Below are positions 13,101-64,000 of a stretch of 64,000 nt of DNA, piece after piece (within the stretch, counting starts at the first letter, position 1; every line of letters begins with the position of its first letter). Origin of the DNA: Elgaria multicarinata webbii (Eukaryota > Chordata > Lepidosauria > Squamata > Anguidae); NCBI RefSeq assembly GCF_023053635.1, contig NC_086177.1, positions 99,668,001-99,732,000 of the forward strand, written 5' to 3'. The notes under the pieces were generated by a model. That model did no database searches. It saw only the letters and a list, made by a program, of their open reading frames with translations, and was not told where the DNA came from. The translations under genes and the position numbers were made by a program.

Positions 13101-13595
13101 TGCTTGCCAAGTAACCAAGTGGCAGAGATGATAATATATTTTATAGTATTTTTATATTTGATGCTGTTCCCCGCCTTGATCCTAAGGGAGAGGCGGGTAA
13201 AAAAATATATGTTATAAAAGAGAAAGAGGTGCAACTGCGGCTAGTGAGGAGTGGAGTCCCTGAGAAGGCCTACTACTGAGCTTTATCTTGCCCAAGGCCC
13301 CCCAGAAACCTGGAGCCGGCCCTGCCCGCACCCCCCCCCCAGGTGCTGAGGTAACGAAACTGGCTCCCCAGGAAGACAGAAAAAGGGGGGGTGGCCGTGG
13401 TTACCTGGCTGTTGGCGAGCCCACGTTCAAGGCCTCCAGTACGCACAGCCCATCCCGAGATAACAGCACCTCCCCCGTGGGTCGGGTGAGCAGGACTTGC
13501 CCTCCTTGAGGCCCCAGAGAGCCGCGCACGACGGCCGCGAGCGCCGAGGCCTCCTGCACCAGCCGCCCCAGATCCAGCCGCGCCGCGGTCGCCAT
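8149..13595 (-). CDS. BBS10: BBS10, chaperonin-like Bardet-Biedl syndrome protein, complete two-exon gene
   Basis: Coding exons are 13405-13595 and 8149-10144 (minus), joined across a 3,260-bp intron to give 728 residues; human BBS10 has 723. The protein belongs to the group II chaperonin (CCT/TRiC-like) family. With MKKS/BBS6, BBS12 and CCT subunits it helps assemble the BBSome, the ciliary membrane-trafficking coat (family knowledge). Seen in the sequence: GPQGG near residues 28-32 and a GEVLLSRDG stretch matching the chaperonin nucleotide-binding loop; GDGAKT at 78-83 matching the CCT GDGTT motif; LLLEAYFCG-like and VTGLPVS blocks typical of BBS10; VPVGG near 606 matching the C-terminal chaperonin GGG region; and an acidic SDSDVDL end. 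The ATG at 13595-13593 has G at -3 and +4. A retained intron at the same position as in human excludes a retrocopy. Its neighbour SQLE is divergent, 1.96 kb between start codons. Confidence 0.96.
11199..11530 (-). mobile_element. CR1 LINE 3' end (ATTCTATG group)
   Basis: Antisense copy with GAATCATAGAATAGCC at the left end and the reverse transcriptase C-terminus read on the minus strand. It is very similar to the copies at 26692 and 39385. 5' truncated. Confidence 0.88.
12143..12266. repeat. Unclassified repeat, copy 1
   Basis: Shares CCACTGACAAGAGCCCC, AACCTGCT, GGCCCAGACA and GAGGAGCAGTAG in the same order and spacing with 58661-58784. I do not recognise the family. Confidence 0.6.
12268..13105. 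mobile_element. Inverted-repeat MITE with GACCCTGTTCAGAC-type end, interrupted
   Basis: The left end GACCCTGTTGAGACAACA and internal blocks (TTAAGCATTTTGAACTAAAC, GTGTTGTGTGAACCATTCC, ATGGTTTAAACACGC) match the element at 31058-31604. It is split by the hAT element at 12337-12975. Its right end has decayed. Confidence 0.65.
12337..12975. mobile_element. Non-autonomous hAT DNA transposon, 639 bp
   Basis: The ends are inverted (CAGAGCTTTCCAAAC and GTTTGGAAAGCTATG), with hAT-type CAG at the tip. The flanks GCTTAGCG (12329-12336) and GTTTAGTG (12976-12983) form an 8-bp target duplication differing by two C/T changes. No transposase is encoded. The ends and interior resemble the hAT elements known for horizontal transfer between tetrapods (OC1/SPIN type), which is an inference from memory. 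Confidence 0.8.
13131..13222 (+). mobile_element. L2-type LINE tail
   Basis: TTCCCCGCCTTGATCC and GGGAGAGGCGGGTAAAAAAA, the counterpart of the short 3' end of the intact L2 at 34537. Truncated. Confidence 0.6.
13405..13595 (-). CDS. BBS10: BBS10 exon 1
   Basis: This exon encodes residues 1-63 plus two bases of codon 64. It starts MATAARLDLGR and ends in SPTA before a GT donor (AG|GTAACC on the minus strand). It holds the N-terminal nucleotide-binding loop (GPQGGQVLLTRPTGEV). The human protein starts a few residues earlier, so the N-terminus is slightly diverged. It lies inside the CpG-rich interval. Confidence 0.95.
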
Positions 13596-13692
13596 AGCAA
13601 CGGCGCTCGGGCAGGATGCGTAGGTAGGCGGCGGCCTCCAGCGCTATAAAGGCACCCCGTCCTCCCGCCCATCAACACCTACCAGTCCTATG

Positions 13693-13753
13693 ATTGGTGA
13701 AGCTTTGAGCCGAATTAGCGGAGGTGATTGGTAGGGCGTCGCGGCCCCGCCCC
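13693..13753 (-). promoter_or_regulatory. BBS10 proximal CCAAT pair and GC box
   Basis: Two CCAAT boxes read on the minus strand (ATTGG on plus at 13693-13697 and 13727-13731) lie 98 and 132 bp upstream of the BBS10 start codon, followed by a GC box (CCCCGCCCC, 13745-13753). A further ATTGG is at 13869-13873. These are typical NF-Y and Sp1 sites; binding is inferred. Confidence 0.5.
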
Positions 13754-14216
13754 TTTATGGTATTTTAAAAAAAAACGTCTTCGTTATCTGTTGCGTTTAT
13801 TCGCCGCCGACGGGCTTTTCGCTGCTTTTATGTCATTGTTTAAGACTTAAAAGGGGAAGGGTGTGGCGATTGGTTGGATTAAAGGCTCAGCAGTGCGCCT
13901 GTCAATCTTTCTCCCTGACCTCGAAGGTTCTTGCCTCAGGGGTGGTGGGGATAAGCCTTGCCTTGCAATAAGTCCCGCTTTACTCCGTCAACAGACCTTT
14001 CCCGCTTGGATTTCTGAGGCACCTTCTGGTCCCCTCAGCTTTGCCATCGCGGTACCAGTCTAAGGGCGGTAACCACACTCTCCCAGCACGCAATATGCCC
14101 CCTCACTGGAATCTCTTCGCGATGGCCGTTGAAGCCCTCATTCTCTTTCCCCGTCGCAACCACTGCCTTCCCTCTGCCCGTCACGCAGACCTGGTACTCC
14201 CCCCCCCATTCCTATC

Positions 14217-14290
14217 CATTGGCCGTGCTGGCTGGGGCTGATGGGAGTTGAAGTCCAAAACACCTGACGGGAAGGTTGGTAGTCGGCCCT
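14217..14290 (+). mobile_element. Half of a palindromic hAT-type MITE inside the promoter interval
   Basis: The stretch from CCATTGGCCGTGCTGGCTGG through GATGGGAGTTGAAGTCC to GGAAGGTTGGTAG matches the right half of the palindromic element seen complete at 50585 and 25557. Its own ATTGG (14218-14222) belongs to the element, so one CCAAT-like site here is transposon-derived. Confidence 0.6.
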
Positions 14291-14466
14291 AAACGACTAT
14301 GCGCTCCTTTTCGTTTCCATGGCAACACGAGCCCATTTCCCCCCTCCCCTCTCTCAGGCAGTGACGCGGCGGCCAGTTGCCTGTCAAAAACTCCACATCT
14401 CTCGCGGCCTACGTCACATCGCACTAGGCTCCCGCGGGACGTAAAACCCGCCCTTCTCTCTTCTCC

Positions 14467-14693
14467 ATTGGCCTTCGTGCCATAGGACCATCTGAGCATA
14501 GCGCGGCGGATTGGCCAGGAGGGGCTAGGCTACGAAGCGCGTGGCGCCGGCAGGTGTTAGTGGGGACTGGATCATTAGCATAAACCCCGCCCACTTCTCA
14601 TATGGCCTCCACGCTCTGCCTTTTCTCCTGCTGGAACGAGAGCATCTAGCATCGCCGAGCATTTTTCCCACAGTGAGTGCAGGCGGCAATTGG
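14467..14693 (+). promoter_or_regulatory. SQLE-side inverted CCAAT boxes and GC box
   Basis: ATTGG motifs at 14467-14471, 14510-14514 and 14689-14693 and a CCCCGCCC box at 14585-14592 cluster about 0.9-1.1 kb upstream of the SQLE start codon. NF-Y and Sp1 act with SREBP2 on SQLE in mammals (established), so this is the most likely SQLE core promoter. The transcription start cannot be fixed from sequence. Confidence 0.45.
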
Positions 14694-14850
14694 CCCAAAC
14701 CCTGTGAAGGGGGCGGCTGAGAAAGGACACCTACGGAGAGAGAACCAGTTCGCTGAGGCGGAGGACGAGGAGCGCTAAGGTCTCTTGCTCAGAGAAACGG
14801 GGGCTGAGGGGAGCACCTATGGGACACAGCCGCAGCATCATGGGATCTCA

Positions 14851-15553
14851 AGAGCGCTAAATTAGCCTTTTTCTTCAGGAAAATCCTGTTACTGTGTTGC
14901 TTTTCTAGATATATACAAGAAAATATTTAAATATCCTGCCAGACTTTATGTATGATGTATTTCTATCTACCTATTGAACATAAGGAGAGCCCTGCTAGAG
15001 CAGACTAAAGGTTTATCTATTTTGGTTTCCCAAAGAGACAGATGTCTCTGGGAAGCCCATAAGCAGGACATGAGGGCAATTGCTGACTCTAGTTTAGTAA
15101 TTTCGTTTTTGTGTTTGTTTTCAGGTACTGGGAGCCTTATGAAGAGAACGGGAAGAAGCGGCATGACCGAAAGCTACATTTCTGATGTCGTGGTTGGATT
15201 TTGACATTTCAGGCTGTGCCTACTGTTGCTGAGAAGAGAAGAGTACTAAAATGTGTTGAACAAATGGAAATAAATGGTATCATTTCCAGGGATATTCATT
15301 GACCATCGGCTATTTTTTTTCCTTGTGCCTAAGCTGAGAAACTGCTTTTAGTGACCACCGAGAGCATCAGAGTAAATACTTTGCAGTTTGAAGAGTGCTT
15401 CGGCTTTGTATGATTTTTTTCTATTCTCCTCTTGTTTGAAAATGAGGGTTTTTGTAATTTCTTAAAGCAGGAAAGCTACTGTTCGGAAGTTCAAAATCAC
15501 GCTTGTAAAAGGAAACTCAACAGTGACCTGAGACAACCCACCCTCTCTGCACA
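14851..15553 (+). other. Presumed SQLE 5' leader
   Basis: This AT-richer stretch lies between the CpG-rich region and the SQLE ATG. It has several upstream ATGs, for example at 15443 followed by a short frame. A pyrimidine tract with AG at 15122-15123 could be an acceptor, so a non-coding first exon is possible. No protein-coding exon is supported. Confidence 0.4.
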
Positions 15554-49706
<34,153 letters not shown>

Positions 49707-50037
49707 ATTCATAGAGACAACTCTGCAGCACGTGGAAGAACGTAGACTCCTCACCTACCCTGCCTTGTGGATATGGGATGGGTTCTGTCCTGTCTCTCTT
49801 GTTCTTTTAAAACATTTTTTTTAAAGGACCTTATTTTATTTTGTGATCTTTTTGATGTATATTTTTCTTTATATAGAGGCAGCCTGATGTTTACACATGG
49901 TTGGTATGAAATCTTCCTACATTGGTGATTCCAGGTGTATGGACACATGTAATCCTGCCGAACAAGGAGGTGGACATCTGTGTAAAGAGCATCCTAATCC
50001 AAGGGAGTGAGAGGGTGTTACTGCCGCTCTTTCTGTA

Positions 50038-50043
50038 AATAAA
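50038..50043 (+). terminator. SQLE polyadenylation signal
   Basis: AATAAA lies 332 bp past the SQLE stop codon, giving a 3' UTR of about 350 bases (49707 to about 50060). It is the first canonical plus-strand hexamer after the stop. Human SQLE has a longer 3' UTR, so more distal sites may also be used. Confidence 0.6.
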
Positions 50044-50586
50044 TCCACAGAACAAGAGTGCAAGTAACAATCTCAGATCTGGTAGTTGTCAAGCTTGTCC
50101 CGTTGCCTCTTACCTCTGGGTCTGCGGCTAAACGTTACACAAAACTCCGTAGTGTGAGAAACCCTGACAGAACAGGAGACAAGATGTCCATGGATTGTTG
50201 ACCCAGCTGTCACTGAGGTGGAAAACCTGTTTCTGGGCTGTACTGCTTGAGGCTGAAGGTGGGAATTCTCATAGCTTGAATGTTCTTCCATACCACCACC
50301 CCCCCAACCTGCATATAGAAAACTAGCTTGTCAGGGGAAAGACAAGCTGGACAAGAACCCTCCTCCCTGGCACCTAGCTTTTTATTTTCCAGGAGTTTTT
50401 TTTTTTTGTATGGCGGAACAATCAGTCATGAAGTCTGAAGTGATGCTGCTCAGACACAGCGTTTAATATTTCAGTGAGAACTAGGCTATTTTTTTTATGG
50501 TTGTTTTAATTCCTACAATGAAGCCCAGATATCTGTGTAGTGACGGCTCAGGCATCCCTGCTGGTGCGGTTGATAGCTTTTAAGGC

Positions 50587-50710
50587 AGGGATGGTTAACC
50601 TGTGGCCTTCCAGATGTTGGACTACAGCTGCTGTCATTCCTGACCATTGGCCATGCTGGCTGGTGCTCATAACATCTGGAGAACCTGGCTTTCCTACTCC
50701 TGTTGTAAGA
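50587..50710. mobile_element. Palindromic hAT-type MITE
   Basis: CAGGGATGGTTAACCTGTGG at the left, ACATCTGGAGAACCTGGC at the right; the core CATTGGCCATGCTGGCTGG is the same as in the promoter copy at 14217. Confidence 0.7.
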
Positions 50711-50869
50711 ACTTACTGTGACACCTTTACACAAAATTGAATGATTTAGCTATTAGTTATAGAGAGAGGACTACATGCATGTGTGTGTATGTATAACACA
50801 CACACACACGAAATATGTAAGTATGATTTCTTTTAAGGCTGTTCTTTACCTTGGTTCTGAAGCGCAAAT

Positions 50870-51245
50870 CTGGTTCGGGACCAGATTGGTCTCCCTCGGC
50901 CTGAAGCAGTCAAAGCGCTTCAGCCTGTTTTGGCCCAATGGCCTGCTGCTGCCCCCTTGCCCACCCGCTGCCCCGCAGGACTCACCTGAGGCCTCGGGTA
51001 AGTCCAGGTGGTCAGTGGGTGGGTGGGTGGGACAGTGGCTGGGAGTGGGGGAGTCCATTGGACTCAGGGTTGGCCTCACGCCTGGCAAACCGCAGCAGCT
51101 GCCTGTGCTTCGGTTTTGGAATTGAAGCTGAATCGAGGCAGCCTGGGTTTAAGGTGCCCCAAGTCGAACTGAGGCTGATTTGGAAGCTCCAAATTGGCCT
51201 CCAAGTCAAATCGGGGGTGGGGGCTGTGCACAGCTGTAATTTCTT
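50870..51245. repeat. GC-rich element related to 32240-33005
   Basis: GCCTGAAGCAGTCAAAGCGC, GCACAGCTGTAATTTC at the right end and repeated GAAGC/GAATCG blocks. It has no tandem 170-bp units. Unclassified. Confidence 0.45.
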
Positions 51246-51711
51246 TACACAAATGGGATTTCTGAAAGAGGTAGATGTTTATAGTGACCACTATTAACTG
51301 TTAAGAGAGGTGATAGCTAAAATGCTGATCCCGGCAGCATTATTGGGCATGGGCCCTTAATGTTAATAAAAGCTAATGAAGCAAAGAAAGGGCAGCTCAA
51401 ACCATGAACCTTTGAAGGGGCTACTGTTGTACATTCCTTTCTTTACAGTCTCTATTTTGATGTGAAGCTTTCTTCTACTGTCAAGATAAAATTTAAATGT
51501 GTTATATTCAATTAGCACCCCTTGCCTCTGTTTTGCGTCCTCCGATATCAATACTGGATACCTTTTCTTTATTTAAATTAAAAAAAAATTGGAAGGGGGG
51601 AGGCAATTGGGTCTTTTGGTGGTTGAGAAGGGGCGGGAGATAAAAGACATTGCTACAGCACAGAGCTGTAATAAATTCATTCTCCCTAACAACTCTTGAT
51701 GCAGCTGTAAA

Positions 51712-51812
51712 CTTGCCTTCCCTGTTGGGCAGCATCCCCCATGCTGGCTGAGGGTAATGGGAGGTGTATTCCATAACATCCGGAAGGCACAAGGTTTGGG
51801 AAGGTTGCCCTA
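51712..51812. mobile_element. hAT-type MITE, right half
   Basis: CATGCTGGCTGAGGGTAATG through AAGGTTTGGGAAGGTTGC. Decayed. Confidence 0.5.
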
Positions 51813-52404
51813 CAGGAGCTGACTTTCTTGACTCTACACATAAAAAGATGGGAGTTTTTCAGAATGAGCGGTGTGAGAGCTAGAACCCAACGGGTTTCTG
51901 TTTTAGGTCCTCAAGTTTGTGCATCACTGAAACATAACAGGAGCTTGTGTGGCTCACAAAGTGTACTGTGAAAATGTAAGTGGATTTAGGACGTTACGTT
52001 GGTAAGCAAGGGCCAGCTCACATGAAGGCAGCACTTGAGACACCTGGTTCATCTGCTGTAACCTCAAGTCATCGCTGCAGTTTATCTGCAGATCCTACAG
52101 CTAACATTAACGTCACCATGTAGACATGAGCAGCTGTGCAGCTGGGGAAGGAGGAACTGTGGGCTAGTCTTTCCTAAGGGACTGGTCTTTTCAAACAACC
52201 GTTAACAAGAAAACTGTCTGACTCAGAAGGGCATACGTTGGGCGCAGAACCTCAGGCCAGCGGGCCACATCCAGCCCTCCTGTGTTGCCAGTCCAGAACT
52301 CGGCTTCCCCAGCACGCCTCATGTCTTCCCCCTTTCCACCACTGCTGATTGGTTAGTTCTTTCCTGTTCTGAAAGGTTGAAATGCCTCACCGAAGGCTTA
52401 GTTA

Positions 52405-52456
52405 GAGAGCTTCGGCTATGGGGCGGTATATAAATGTAATAAATAAAATAAATAGT
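52405..52456 (+). mobile_element. L2-clade LINE tail
   Basis: AGAGAGCTTCGGCTATGGGG and CGGTATATAAATGTAATAAA. Very short. Confidence 0.65.
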
Positions 52457-53094
52457 TACCGGCAGGAACACAGTTAAGCTAAAGTAGGCTGGGTTTTGGC
52501 CCTGCCCATTTTGCCTTTAGCTCCTCCCTCTCTTGCCTTCAGCACTGCTCACCACTGGCATGCTGTCCCTGAGAGCTTCTCTGAAATTTGGTCCTCAGGT
52601 TGAAAGATTCAGCACCCTTGGTACATGTATTCTCTCTGGGTGCATGTGAATATGTGCTCAGTAGGAAGAACCACCTGCGCGCTTAGACATCTAGCATGTC
52701 GGGGAAGGCTAACATTTAGTTTTCTATCTGCAGAGTTTTTATTTGGGGAATCATTCAGCCTCCACTCCAAAGTGGTATAATCTAGGAACACTTTCCCCAT
52801 TTGTTGTGTAGACTAGCTCAGTCCCAAATGGTGATAGTTTGTTCAGAACTGTTTTCTTTGGTAATATGCACATACAAAAAAATGAAGCCATAATGGAAAT
52901 ACTTTGATAATTTGCGGTAACTCTTCTTGTCGTAGGCCTTTCTGCACTGCTTTCCTGTGATAAGGTATTTTTGCAATATATTTTAACAGCAACTATAGCA
53001 TTGCCATTGGTACTAGCCAAGGATCATATATGAGCAAGATATATGGGCGAATATTTCAAGTTACAGCCAGATGATAGCTTTTAAGGGAGTCATA

Positions 53095-53477
53095 GAACCA
53101 TGGTTGTCTACAAAAGATGCATTAGCCTGGAGAACAGAATACTGAGGAGAGACATAATAGCACTCTTCCAGTCCTTCAAAGGTTGTCACACAGAAGACGT
53201 CCAGGATGTCTTCTTGATCCTCCCAGAGTACAGGACACGGAATAATGGGCTCAAGTTACAAGAAGCCAGATTCTGGCTGGACATCAGGAATAACTTCCTG
53301 ACTGTGAGAGCAGTACAACAATGGAACCAATGACCTAGGGAGGTCATGGGCTCTCCCACACTAGAGGCATTCAAAAAGCAGCTGGGCAACCATCTTTCAG
53401 GTATGCTTCATGATGGATTCCTGCATTGAGCAGGGGGTTGGATGGCCTTATAGGCCCAACTCTACTATGATTCTATG
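53095..53477 (+). mobile_element. CR1 LINE 3' end (ATTCTATG group)
   Basis: Encodes LRRDIIALFQSFKGCHTEDV and LPEYRTRNNGLKLQEARFWL, ended by a stop (CCAATGACC) where other copies read Leu-Pro. The tail TATGATTCTATG is present. Confidence 0.85.
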
Positions 53478-53699
53478 AAAACCACTGAAGCTGAGAGAGA
53501 TCTAATGTAAGGGGAAATAATTTATATGATAAAAGCGAATCCAACATCAAAGGCTACTGTTGATGCAAGGGTCTGGGGAGATTGAAATAGAAGGTGTAAT
53601 AGTAATTCATAAATTACTAGTGTCTTCTAGTCCAACCTAAAGACTTGATCAGGAAGAAATTCTTAGGACAGTGGTATGTTGACTTCCTTCACCAGTCCG

Positions 53700-54000
53700 G
53701 TACAGATGTAACATTTAAATTCTGATTAGTGTTAACCATGGCATATTGCTTTAACCATGGGGCAGATCCCAAATGAACTATGCCTTAGCTTGTTAAACTA
53801 CAATGCACAGAGAAACCCTGGCAGGGTCTTTTTGCAACCAGAGACAGGAAAATTGCTTTAGATGTGGTTTGTTTGGTGCAGATGTAACACTCAACCATGA
53901 TTAACATAAACATGTTTGAAAACCCACTTCAAAACCATGGTTTTACATTACTTGAAACCAACCCTGAACCATGGCTTAGGTATTCAGATGTTACTGGTTA
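53700..54000. mobile_element. Possible old MITE with AACCATGG motifs
   Basis: AACCATGG and its variants recur five to six times with poorly kept inverted ends. It resembles the decayed cores of the elements at 12268 and 31058. Confidence 0.3.
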
Positions 54001-54009
54001 AGAAAAATG

Positions 54010-54405
54010 AACTACGCCTACAGCCCATTAAGCTGATTGGTGGGAGATTCAGGACAAATAACAGGAAGTACTTCACACAGCGCATAGTTAAATGATGGAA
54101 GTCACTACCACAAAATTTAGTGATGGCCACCATTTTGAATTGCTTTAAAAGGGGGTTGGATAAATCCCTGGAGAAGAAGGCTATCAATGGCTACTAGCAC
54201 TGATGGTTATATGTGTTACCTCCAGTATCCGAGACAGTAAGCCTGTGTGCACCAGTTGCTGGGGAACATGGGTGGGAGGGTGTTGTTGCACCATGTCCTG
54301 CTTTGTTGGTCCCTGGTCAACAGCTGACTGACCACTGTGTGGTCAGAGTGCTGGACTAGATGGACCCTTGGTCTGATCCAGCATGGTGCATATATTCTTA
54401 CATAC
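54010..54405 (+). mobile_element. CR1 LINE 3' end (TTCTTATG group)
   Basis: ATTAAGCTGATTGGTGGGAG, TTGCTGGGGAACATGGGTGG, TGGACCCTTGGTCTGATCC, end near ATATTCTTACATA. Decayed. Confidence 0.8.
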
Positions 54406-54914
54406 CCAGTGTCAGAGATCCAGGACAAAGGTGAGCTGTGATTCCAGATCCAAATATTTAGGATCAGGGCCTCACCAACTATTTTACAGATGTTTATCTG
54501 CACCAAATGATGGTGCCGAGTAAATATAATACTGCTGTGCTATATGAAAAGCTGGCAGATATTCTAAAGGTTTTCATTTCAATATGATTTTAATTGCTAT
54601 TCAAAAAGTCATTTTATGCCCACAAAGTGCTAAGAACATAAACTGAATTATTTTTGTACAGAAGGTACTGTGTACAACATGACAGATTAAGTTCAAAATA
54701 CAGATTGCTTGTATGAAGTAATCAACTGAGGATGTTGAAACATCTTAGTTATAGGGTTAGTCTCAATGCGTATGTTAAGTTCATGCACCGATAGCTATTT
54801 TCTGCAAGTCAAAAATAAAAGCCAGCTTTGAAGTGCTATTTTCCTTCTTGATCCTTATCTTCTCCCAAGTCCTCATTTAATATTTCCAGCCAGGGCTACT
54901 GTTTGCTCTGGAGT

Positions 54915-63690
<8,776 letters not shown>

Positions 63691-63737
63691 TTAAAAGCAG
63701 GTGTGGCCGAGCACACGTTAAACAGGTAGAGTTATAA

Positions 63738-63830
63738 CTCCGATCCTATGCATGTTTACTCAGACATCAAGTCCAAGTGAGTTCAATGAGACTTACTCCC
63801 ATGTAAATGTGCAGAGGATTGTAGCCTTGG
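63738..63830. mobile_element. MITE-like element with CAATCCTAT-type ends
   Basis: CCGATCCTATGCATGTTTAC at the left, GAGGATTGTAGCC at the right and GAGACTTACTCCCATG inside. Confidence 0.6.
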
Positions 63831-64000
63831 TCATTCTCAATAGGAATCCTGACTTTCTTCCACTGACATTACAATGGGAAAGGTGACGTCAAGTGCGGAT
63901 GGGGCAGCATCGTTCTGAATCAAGTTCAACAGAACATCAGCGACACCTAATGGCGGTGGTGGATCACTGTTGGTCCAGGGTCAGCATGGATGTGACCTTT

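Larger units (their letters stand above)
10145..13404 (-). other. BBS10 intron 1: contents
   Basis: The single BBS10 intron holds a purine-rich stretch (about 10250-10420), pyrimidine-rich and G-rich low-complexity sequence near 10680-10775, a CR1 3' end (11199-11530), an unclassified repeat (12143-12266), a terminal-inverted-repeat element interrupted by a hAT element (12268-13105), and an L2-type tail (13131-13222). I see no exon in it. Confidence 0.7.
13300..14850. promoter_or_regulatory. CpG-rich divergent promoter interval between BBS10 and SQLE
   Basis: This stretch is much richer in CG dinucleotides and G+C than its surroundings. It spans BBS10 exon 1 and the sequence up to the presumed SQLE transcription start. 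It carries several CCAAT boxes (as ATTGG on plus), GC boxes and no convincing TATA box, as expected for housekeeping genes. It may be two adjacent promoters or one bidirectional promoter. I looked for a classic sterol regulatory element for SREBP, expected for SQLE from other vertebrates, and could not point to a clear match. Confidence 0.7.
50061..54914. other. SQLE-WASHC5 intergenic interval
   Basis: Both genes point into this stretch. It holds MITEs (50587-50710, 51712-51812), a GC-rich element (50870-51245), an L2 tail (52405-52456) and CR1 copies (53095-53477, 54010-54405). The WASHC5 3' UTR must occupy its right end. 51246-51710, 51815-52400 and 52457-53090 show nothing recognisable. 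Confidence 0.6.

Noticed and set aside
8149-13595. BBS10 as a processed retrocopy, to explain the unusual location
   Set aside because: The intron is kept at the conserved position with good splice sites, there is no A-rich tail or flanking duplication, and the frame is intact.
13645-13650. TATAAA in the promoter interval
   Set aside because: It is oriented away from BBS10 and lies only 50 bp from its start codon, yet about 1.9 kb from the SQLE start, so it fits neither gene.
14400-14570. Possible sterol regulatory elements (TCACATCGC near 14412, GTGGGGAC near 14560)
   Set aside because: Neither matches the SREBP consensus well enough to call, though one is expected for SQLE.
54810-54825. 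AATAAA near the WASHC5 end
   Set aside because: It is on the plus strand and WASHC5 is transcribed from the minus strand. SQLE already has a nearer signal at 50038.

Overview
This is vertebrate nuclear DNA: long introns with GT-AG boundaries, CpG-rich promoters and a dense background of interspersed repeats. The repeats (two CR1 groups ending in ATTCTATG-type or TTCTTATG-type repeats, several L2-clade LINEs, tRNA-derived SINEs, palindromic hAT-type and other inverted-repeat elements) point to a squamate reptile. That call rests on remembered repeat types, not on a database search.

Three protein-coding genes are supported. BBS10 (minus, 8149-13595, two exons, 728 residues) is a chaperonin-like protein needed to assemble the BBSome. 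SQLE (plus, 15554-49706, eleven coding exons, 572 residues) is squalene epoxidase, the FAD monooxygenase of sterol synthesis. WASHC5 (minus, 54915-63603) is represented by its last six coding exons, about 209 C-terminal residues of strumpellin; the rest lies beyond the right edge. Every exon junction was checked for splice dinucleotides and reading phase, and all three frames are open.

Layout: 1-8148 has no gene, only repeats and unassigned sequence. 8149-13595 is BBS10. 13596-15553 is a CpG-rich head-to-head interval holding both promoters. 15554-50050 is SQLE, whose introns are full of repeats, including an L2-clade LINE with an uninterrupted 946-codon endonuclease/reverse transcriptase frame just upstream of exon 4. 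50051-54914 lies between the convergent SQLE and WASHC5 genes. 54915-64000 is the 3' part of WASHC5.

The three genes do not form one pathway: cilium protein folding, sterol synthesis, and endosomal actin. SQLE next to WASHC5 in a tail-to-tail arrangement matches human chromosome 8q24. BBS10 beside SQLE does not match human, where BBS10 is on chromosome 12, so the join between 13.6 and 15.5 kb is the main structural novelty. I found no convincing undescribed molecular system. The other items of interest are nested transposons with readable target duplications, a fold-back at a CR1 5' end, and a GC-rich tandem repeat that carries splice-donor-like sites on both strands.
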